Source: Gillisella vitis (GTDB lineage Bacteria > Pseudomonadota > Alphaproteobacteria > Rhizobiales > Rhizobiaceae). From it: 64,000 bases of DNA. Positions 60,897 to 64,000 of the stretch are shown piece by piece (the first letter of the stretch is position 1; the number at the start of each line of letters is the position of its first letter). Location of the stretch: positions 310,001 through 374,000 of the forward strand of contig NZ_JACHLU010000001.1 of assembly GCF_014204625.1 (NCBI RefSeq), given 5' to 3'. The notes below the pieces were generated by a model. The model made no database searches. It was not told the origin of the DNA and was given only the letters and a program-made list of their open reading frames with translations. The translations under genes were made by a program, and so were the position numbers.

Positions 60897-60996
60897 GAGC
60901 CTGTCTGGTTCTGTTTGAACCAGACAGGCTCAAAACTTTTGCGCTTTCGCTTGTCTTATCGGGAAAACCGGCACTCGCTTTTCCCGACAAGCTCTC
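60897..60996. repeat. Mosaic palindromic repeat family B, copy 4 (inverted)
   Basis: GAGCCTGTCTGGTTC with GAACCAGACAGGCTC, linker AAAACTTTTGCGC, then GCTTGTCTTATCGGGAAAACC and CTTTTCCCGACAAGCTC. It begins at the lldR stop codon and ends just before the lldD ribosome site, so the lldR-lldD transcript would carry both hairpins. Confidence 0.8.
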
Positions 60997-61010
60997 AAAG
61001 GATGTCTGCC

Positions 61011-62165
61011 ATGATCATTTCCTCCGCCTCCGATTACCGCGAAGCCGCCCGGCGTCGGCTGCCGCCGTTTTTGTTTCATTACATTGATGGTGGTGCCTAT
61101 GCGGAACACACGCTGCGGCGCAATGTTGACGACCTCTGCGGGCTTGCCTTGCGCCAGCGGGTGCTGAAAAGCGTTGGAGACATTGATCTGAGCACGACGC
61201 TTTTCAACGAAGCCTTCAGTATGCCGGTTGCACTGGCCCCTGTGGGGTTGACCGGCATGTATGCCCGGCGCGGCGAGGTGCAGGCGGCCAAGGCCGCGCA
61301 GGCAAAGGGCATTCCCTTTACCTTATCCACGGTCTCTGTCTGCCCGATTGAAGAGGTGCAGAGTCAGACAAACCGGCCAATCTGGTTTCAGCTCTACGTG
61401 TTGAAAGATCGCGGTTTTATGCGCAATGCGCTGGAGCGCGCCTGGGCGGCCGGCATTCGCACGCTGGTGTTTACCGTTGACATGCCGGTTCCCGGCGCAC
61501 GCTACCGCGATGCGCATTCCGGCATGTCCGGGCCCAATGCTGCCATGCGCCGCATTCTGCAAGCTTTTACCCATCCCGCCTGGGCGATGGATGTTGGCCT
61601 GCTGGGCCGCCCCCATGATCTGGGCAATATTTCGGCCTATCGCAACGAAAAAACCAGCCTTGCCGATTATGTTGGCTGGCTTGGTGCCAATTTTGACCCA
61701 TCCATTGGCTGGAATGACCTGCAATGGATCAGAGATTTCTGGAAAGGGCCCATGATCATCAAAGGCATTCTTGATGCCGACGATGCACGCGACGCGGTGC
61801 GCTTCGGTGCCGATGGCATTGTGGTCTCCAATCATGGCGGGCGGCAACTGGATGGCGTCTTGTCCTCAGCGCGGGCTTTGCCTGCCATTGCCGATGCGGT
61901 TAAAGGTGAACTGACCATTCTGGCCGATTCCGGTATTCGCTCTGGTCTTGATGTTGTGCGTATGGTGGCCAATGGAGCCGATGGCGTTCTGCTGGGCAGG
62001 GCTTTTGTCTATGCCCTTGCCGCCGCAGGCGGGCAGGGGGTTGAAAACCTGCTCGACATCATTGCCAAGGAAATGCGCGTGGCCATGACGCTGACCGGAG
62101 CACGGAAAATCGCCGATATTTCACGGGAGAATCTGGTGCGCACGCTTGAAAAGCCAATCGATTGA
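61011..62165 (+). CDS. lldD: L-lactate dehydrogenase (FMN, quinone-linked)
   Basis: 384 residues. The sequence is recognisably close to E. coli LldD throughout: [85 protein letters not shown] and the FMN/active-site [23 protein letters not shown] and [16 protein letters not shown]. It oxidises L-lactate to pyruvate at the inner membrane. The ATG at 61011 is chosen because AAGGA lies eight bases upstream and the residues then align with the family; an ATG at 61002 is possible. No lactate permease is adjacent. Confidence 0.93.
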   Translation: MIISSASDYREAARRRLPPFLFHYIDGGAYAEHTLRRNVDDLCGLALRQRVLKSVGDIDLSTTLFNEAFSMPVALAPVGLTGMYARRGEVQAAKAAQAKGIPFTLSTVSVCPIEEVQSQTNRPIWFQLYVLKDRGFMRNALERAWAAGIRTLVFTVDMPVPGARYRDAHSGMSGPNAAMRRILQAFTHPAWAMDVGLLGRPHDLGNISAYRNEKTSLADYVGWLGANFDPSIGWNDLQWIRDFWKGPMIIKGILDADDARDAVRFGADGIVVSNHGGRQLDGVLSSARALPAIADAVKGELTILADSGIRSGLDVVRMVANGADGVLLGRAFVYALAAAGGQGVENLLDIIAKEMRVAMTLTGARKIADISRENLVRTLEKPID

Positions 62166-62409
62166 CCGGATCGTGACACGACAGAGCACAACAGCCCTCG
62201 CGCTTACCATTCAGTGCAGGATTGAAAATGTCCGCAACCTCATTTTGCCGCTTTGCTTCAAACAATAGAAATTGTAAGCATTTAGCATAAAGGCTTGCTG
62301 TTTGCCGCACGGCAATGGCTCGTGCATTCGCTTTGGCGGTGCATGATGGCCAGTGGAGTTGAAGCAAATCGCCACCTATTGGCACGTAGGGTTTTATTGA
62401 GGGACAACC

Positions 62410-63462
62410 ATGGATCTGCGCATCCTTCACATTGATGACGACCTTGCTTTGGCCCGACTGGTGAAGAAAAAACTGGAGCGTCGCAATTGTGTTGTGCTGC
62501 ATCAAGGCGATGCAGAGGCGGCTCTTTCCCTGTTGCAACAGGAGCCGTTTGATGTTGTGATTCTGGATCATTATCTGGAAAACACAACAGGCCATGACGT
62601 TCTTGAGCAGATGCGCCATTTGCATATCAATGTGCCGGTGATTTACATTACCGGCTCGAATGAGGCCAAAGTGGCGGTTGACGCCATCAAGGCTGGCGCT
62701 GCTGATTATGTCATCAAAAGCATTGATGACGATTTTTTTGATCTGCTGGAAGACGCCATCCGCCAGACCGTCAGCATGGCAAAACTGCGACAGGAAAAAC
62801 AGCTGGCCGATGACGAAATCCGCCGGGGAAAGGAGCGGGCCGAAACGCTTCTGGCTGAAATGAACCACAGGGTGGCAAACAGTCTGGCGCTTGTGGCCGG
62901 TCTTTTGCGCTTGCAGGCCGGTGCCACAGACAATGAACAGGTGCGTCAGGCCCTGACCGAAACCCAGAGCCGTATATCAGCCATCGCAGGAATGCACCGC
63001 AGTCTGTACACATCTGAACATGTCAATGATGTCGCGATGGACCGTTATTTGCAGGCATTGATCCGGGATATTTCAAGCACTGTGGACACCAGTCAAAACC
63101 CGGTGGACATTGTGATCGAGATTGATCCGATTGAACTGCCGTCCGACAAGGCCGTTTCTGCGGGTATGATTGTCAGCGAACTGGTGACCAATGCTGTGAA
63201 ATATGCTTATCCACAAGGGGTTGCCGGGAAAATTCATGTCAGCTTCAAGCGACATGATGCGACAACTGCAAGGCTTGCCGTCGAAGATCAGGGCGTTGGT
63301 CTCAACAGCCAGCACAACAACACCGCTTCTACCGGACTTGGCCAGAAAATCATCAAATCCATGGCCGAGACCATCGGAAACGGCATTCACTACCCCGATT
63401 GCGAAAAAGGTGCGGTGGCTGAGGTCATGGTCAACCTTGCTCCGCACCCCGTGCACACATAA
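62410..63462 (+). CDS. Response regulator-histidine kinase fusion (receiver + HisKA_2/HATPase)
   Basis: 350 residues. The receiver domain (residues 1-122) has acidic pocket HIDDD, phospho-acceptor Asp53 (VVILDHYLENTTGHD) and Lys in YVIKS. The kinase part has His153 in LLAEMNHRVANSLALVAGLLRLQA, the HisKA_2 pattern, and an ATPase domain with N-box IVSELVTNAVKYAYP, VEDQGVGL and STGLGQKIIKSM. There is no membrane segment. A receiver ahead of a HisKA_2 kinase suggests a kinase switched by phosphorylation from elsewhere; such enzymes often feed PhyR or CheY-like partners (inference). Confidence 0.87.
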   Translation: MDLRILHIDDDLALARLVKKKLERRNCVVLHQGDAEAALSLLQQEPFDVVILDHYLENTTGHDVLEQMRHLHINVPVIYITGSNEAKVAVDAIKAGAADYVIKSIDDDFFDLLEDAIRQTVSMAKLRQEKQLADDEIRRGKERAETLLAEMNHRVANSLALVAGLLRLQAGATDNEQVRQALTETQSRISAIAGMHRSLYTSEHVNDVAMDRYLQALIRDISSTVDTSQNPVDIVIEIDPIELPSDKAVSAGMIVSELVTNAVKYAYPQGVAGKIHVSFKRHDATTARLAVEDQGVGLNSQHNNTASTGLGQKIIKSMAETIGNGIHYPDCEKGAVAEVMVNLAPHPVHT

Positions 63463-63472
63463 GGGGATCAGC

Positions 63473-63961
63473 TCAAAGCTGATTAAGCTTATGGAAGACT
63501 TTTTCGAGAATGGCATTCAGAGCAGCCATCTCATCGTCACTGACATTGCTGAAACTTTGCTCGAAAATGTCGCGGGCTTCTTTCAGTGCAAGAGCGCGCA
63601 GCCTGTCGCCCTCCTCAGTCAGGCAGGCCTCTGTCACACGGGCATCCGTGGGGCGCACGCGGGTTGTAACCTGCCCATCGCCGATCATGCGCTGCACCAC
63701 CTTGGTTGTGGTGTTGAGACGCATGGTGGAAAAATCGGCAATCTCTGAAATCGACAGATAGGTATCTTCATAGAGCGACATCAGCACCCGCCAGCGCGGC
63801 ACATCAATGCCCATCGGCTTCAGGCGCTTGTCAAGAATCTGAACATAGCGCGCATCAACACGGCTGATCCAGTAGAAAGGCCAGTTTTTCTTGAATTGCG
63901 TATTCATATACCGGGCGTCCAAGGATGTCTCTCTGCGTCGTTTGTTGATCTTGCTGGCCAT
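63473..63961 (-). CDS. MarR-family transcriptional regulator
   Basis: 162 residues from the ATG at 63961; a TTG 11 codons upstream is possible. The winged helix-turn-helix is central (DVPRWRVLMSLYEDTYLSISEIADFSTMRLNTTTKVVQRMIGDGQVTTRVRPTDARVTEACLTEEG), with flanking dimerisation helices. Convergent with the kinase gene, ten bases between stops. Its target probably lies beyond the right edge. Confidence 0.85.
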   Translation of the reverse strand: MASKINKRRRETSLDARYMNTQFKKNWPFYWISRVDARYVQILDKRLKPMGIDVPRWRVLMSLYEDTYLSISEIADFSTMRLNTTTKVVQRMIGDGQVTTRVRPTDARVTEACLTEEGDRLRALALKEARDIFEQSFSNVSDDEMAALNAILEKVFHKLNQL

Positions 63962-64000
63962 GGTTGACTGTCTATTTTCCAGAACCAGAATCAATTCAGT

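Noticed and set aside
1-64000. tRNA, rRNA, CRISPR array, integrase or prophage
   Set aside because: No cloverleaf-like tRNA ends, no regularly spaced repeats with unique spacers, and no integrase or phage proteins were recognised by eye.

Overview
The window reads as chromosome or chromid DNA of an alphaproteobacterium of the order Hyphomicrobiales (Rhizobiales), most likely a Brucella/Ochrobactrum or Rhizobium relative. The grounds are: an erythritol-kinase-like gene beside a polyol ABC transporter; a complete PhyR-NepR-EcfG general stress response set with GGAAC-N16-CGTT promoters; a haem-uptake locus with TGA-N9-TCA (RirA-type) operators; and many short palindromic intergenic mosaic repeats of the kind described in rhizobia (RIME) and Brucella (Bru-RS). 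Base composition looks uniform by eye. I see no prophage, integrase, rRNA, tRNA or CRISPR array.

Layout. (1) 1-9.6 kb: polyol uptake and catabolism: erythritol-type kinase (cut by the left edge), DUF2291 protein, ABC ATPase/permease/binding protein, DeoR regulator, second FGGY kinase, GlpD-type dehydrogenase. (2) 9.6-18.5 kb: an AmiC-like sensor and an AmiR-like ANTAR antiterminator, followed by an amino-acid-amidase-like hydrolase and a complete Dpp/Opp-type ABC transporter. The leader ahead of the sensor gene carries a hexaloop hairpin that runs into an intrinsic terminator. (3) 18.6-22.8 kb: a capsule-type exporter with two KpsE-like proteins, one KpsM and one KpsT. (4) 22.9-28.6 kb: amine/amino-acid catabolism on the minus strand (APC permease, ornithine-cyclodeaminase-like protein, RidA, FAD oxidase) with a divergent AraC regulator. 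(5) 28.7-33.6 kb: the general stress response (phyR, HWE kinase, DUF2248 metallopeptidase, small envelope or hypothetical proteins, nepR-ecfG). (6) 33.6-37 kb: a MITE-like element, TetR-qorB with a clear operator, and an orphan sulfotransferase in repeat-rich DNA. (7) 37.4-44.5 kb: LysR, tripartite tricarboxylate-type transporter (TctCBA), shikimate dehydrogenase and dehydroshikimate dehydratase, which together form a route from shikimate-type compounds to protocatechuate. (8) 44.6-51.1 kb: haem receptor and hmuSTUV. (9) 51.2-60 kb: alanine/sodium symporter with GntR regulator, soluble PQQ sugar dehydrogenase, OpgC-like acyltransferase, large metallophosphoesterase, FUSC exporter. (10) 60-64 kb: LldR/LldD lactate utilisation, a receiver-histidine kinase fusion and a MarR regulator.

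The most original element is region 2. In Pseudomonas the amidase operon is controlled by AmiC (ligand sensor) and AmiR (ANTAR RNA-binding antiterminator). Here the same regulatory pair seems to have been placed ahead of an amino-acid-amide hydrolase and an oligopeptide importer, with a candidate autoregulatory antitermination leader. The stress region is also informative: three perfect EcfG promoters with identical 16-nt spacers lie within about 1 kb. Function assignments come from recognising families by eye in the translated sequence. No database search was possible.
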